Assembly: GCA_947095535.1 (NCBI GenBank)
Contig: OX352773.1
Coordinates: 110,429,950-110,493,949 of the forward strand
Direction: 5' to 3'
From: Poecilobothrus nobilitatus
Lineage: Eukaryota; Arthropoda; Insecta; Diptera; Dolichopodidae
Length of the DNA: 64,000 nt
The position numbers were made by a program, and so were the translations under genes. Each line of letters starts with the position of its first letter. The first letter of the stretch is position 1. The notes beneath the pieces were generated by a model that had not been told where the DNA came from, made no database searches, and saw only the letters and a list, made by a program, of their open reading frames with translations. Below, in pieces: positions 62,091-64,000 of this stretch.

Positions 62091-63765
62091 TCATCTACTT
62101 CTATGATAAAACATCTTTGAACATTTTAAAATATTTACAGCACATGCAAAAGAAATAGAAACATGCAAAAAAGAGGGAAGGAATAAAGAAACATGCAAAA
62201 AATAGAAAATATTATGTTGATTACATAAAGAATTAAAATACATACATATTGATATTGCATAATATGTACTTTTTCAAAGCCAAATACAATCATTTTTCAT
62301 CATTAAATTTTTATTTTTTCATTAAAAATTTTATAAAAATTAAAAAATATTTTAACGTGATTTCAGTCAAATATTTTATTAATATTAATTATTTTTTAAT
62401 GATTTATGTATATATTATGTTTATTCAAGTTGGAAGGTTAGCGTAAATTATAATAAATAAATGTAATTAAGGAAATTAGTTAATTTTTTATAAAATATTT
62501 GACTGAAATTAATATTTAATGTTCAAAAATTTCTTACTTTACCACCCAAATGTTATTTAAGAGAAAAAAAAAGTTTAAGTTGAAAAAAATAGTGAATTTC
62601 CTCTAGAAGTGGAAAAAAAGTACTGGCTCTGGAGATTCCACTTATTATTCTTATTGATTCCACGTTTACTTGTATTTGACCGTAAAAAAGTATGTACATA
62701 TAACCATTCATTCTGTGCATCTTGACTGAATATCTTTTAAACAAAAATTATTTATTTATAAATAATTTAGTTTCGCTGACAAATACAATAAGATAAGGAA
62801 ACGATTCTTTTTTTTTCTGGGATGTGAAAGATCCAAACAAAAGTATTAAAAAAACTAAATTTAGGCACACAGGCAATTAAAAAAAAATAGCTATTGGAAC
62901 GAATTATATGTATAGATACATAATATATCAAATATATTAAATTTAATTAGCTTATTGTTAAAATTAAATTTTCACTCATGATTTGCTTAGAAGGCTTACA
63001 TTATGTAGATTGTTAAAAAAAAACAAAAATGTACGAAATTTATAACTTCATACCTACATATAATACCTACATAGGTAGCTAAAAATGAAAATTCCTTTAA
63101 AGAAAAACATTTTAGAAATAAACAAAAAAGAACCCTACATAAGTTATTTTTTACAATAATGTAACTTATGTTTTACAACTTATATTTTACAGTGTAACAT
63201 TTTAAGCAAGGTCGACTGGCAAGGTCTAAATACTTTTTTAAGAAGTAACAAATTTACACTCACATTTTAATGTACCTTTAATTTATGTATTTTGAAAATT
63301 TCAAATCACTTTTATTATTTTAATTTGTATATAATGTATATTATGTATTTAATTATAAAGTTCTAAACAAATTTTACTTTTAAAAGAAGCTTTTAAGTTT
63401 TACTTTTACTTTTAAAAGAAATTCACTTGCCTTTGCAATTAAAAATAAATAAAAAAGCGCGCTCTAAATAACTTTAAAAAAAATATCAACAAAAACAATA
63501 ACAAAAAATAAACGACCGCTCTATACTTAAATGTTAATACACATAATTTCATCATCGTATATACTATATAATATATACTACATAAATACAGATATCCATT
63601 AACATAAGAAACAATCATATGCACATATTAAAATGATTCTATTCAAATTCTTATAGAAACTCACACATCTGTAAAAATTACATTAAAAAAAATAGAATTC
63701 TGATCATAACAATATCAATAATATTTTTTTATAAGCTGTAGACATAGTTTATGTAGGTGTTCATA
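62091..63765. other. AT-rich region without recognisable genes
   Basis: About 1.7 kb of A/T-rich DNA with an inverted pair TATTTTA...ACTTTCAGTCAAATATTTTA-type words around 62350 and 62490 (TGATTTCAGTCAAATATTTT versus AAAATATTTGACTGAAAT), possibly a small fold-back element. No coding sequence accepted. Confidence 0.45.
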
Positions 63766-64000
63766 TGATTTCTGCATTATAATTGAGAATTCTGTATAAC
63801 AATATATATTTCTGTAAACATTTATAGCTAAACATTTGTAGCTAAACAGAATTAGCTAACAAATTTTGTTCGGGATGATTGCTCTATAATATAGTATAGT
63901 GTCTTTATGGTAGTACCAAAAAAATCAGACAATTCAGGACAAAAGAAATTTATGATTGTAATAGACTATAGAAGACTAAACAAAGTAATAGTGGACGATA
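63766..64000 (+). pseudogene. Gypsy copy 3: start of RT, opposite strand, cut by window edge
   Basis: From about 63850 the sequence is the complement of 54700-54540: AACAAATTTTGTTCGGGATG, then the RT start with [14 protein letters not shown] and [11 protein letters not shown] to the window end. 63766-63830 corresponds to the region with CTGCATTATAATTGAGAATT in the other copies, arranged slightly differently. A third copy of the same chimeric block probably continues to the right. Confidence 0.8.

Noticed and set aside
1..64000. CRISPR arrays, rRNA, tRNA, bacterial-type operons or prophage.
   Set aside because: Tandem repeats here lack the repeat-spacer pattern. Capsid/ATPase/protease genes are of eukaryotic Polinton type, and no ribosome-binding-site pattern or bacterial gene families are visible.

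Overview
The window reads as AT-rich insect nuclear DNA, made up almost entirely of mobile elements and endogenised virus-like elements. I see no ordinary host gene, rRNA, tRNA or CRISPR array. The organism call rests on element types: Polinton/Maverick elements, Ty3/gypsy elements with a baculovirus-F-like env, CR1/Jockey-type LINEs, a P-element/THAP9-type transposase, a FLYWCH/MULE transposase, and fly-like repeats containing 'GTCCGTCCGTCCG...ATAACTCAAAAA'. A fly (Diptera) is my best guess, with low confidence.

Element A (1 to about 11211, left end outside the window) is a Polinton-like virus. It carries a packaging ATPase, a parvovirus-type phospholipase A2 (PLA2) capsid-associated protein, an adenovirus-type cysteine protease, a penton-like protein, a double-jelly-roll major capsid protein, a DnaQ/RNase H-like protein, a putative OB-fold protein, an acidic protein and a protein-primed-type family B DNA polymerase. 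Most capsid-module ORFs are intact. The PLA2 and protease reading frames meet at a canonical A_AAA_AAC minus-1 frameshift heptamer, which is the most interesting local observation.

Element B (about 11877 to 24313, left end missing) is a classical Polinton: polymerase and integrase (+ strand), OB-like and acidic proteins, then a minus-strand block of protease, DnaQ-like protein, major capsid, pX-like minor capsid, penton, coiled-coil protein, GGFLP-tail protein and ATPase, and finally a decayed second DnaQ-like gene. A short LINE-bearing interval follows.

Element C (25720 to 43015) is a second Polinton. It inserted into a LINE endonuclease domain with 6-bp target duplications (CTGATG) and long inverted repeats starting AGTAGGT. 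It has the same capsid block as B but a different arrangement of OB-like gene, polymerase and integrase. Its polymerase is interrupted by a full 3' LINE insertion with its own target duplication. The capsid blocks of B and C are almost identical and share several disabling mutations, while their flanks are clearly diverged. This points to gene conversion or segmental copying after inactivation.

From about 43 kb to the end the window is layered transposon debris. There is the 3' side of the LINE, a non-autonomous element with internal about 150-bp repeats, a P-element/THAP9-type transposase split into two halves (62.1-60.95 kb and 46.99-46.14 kb) by about 14 kb, further repeat families, and a 3.78-kb tandem duplication of a chimeric block (inactive gypsy pol/env plus the start of a MULE transposase). 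A third gypsy fragment runs off the right edge on the opposite strand.
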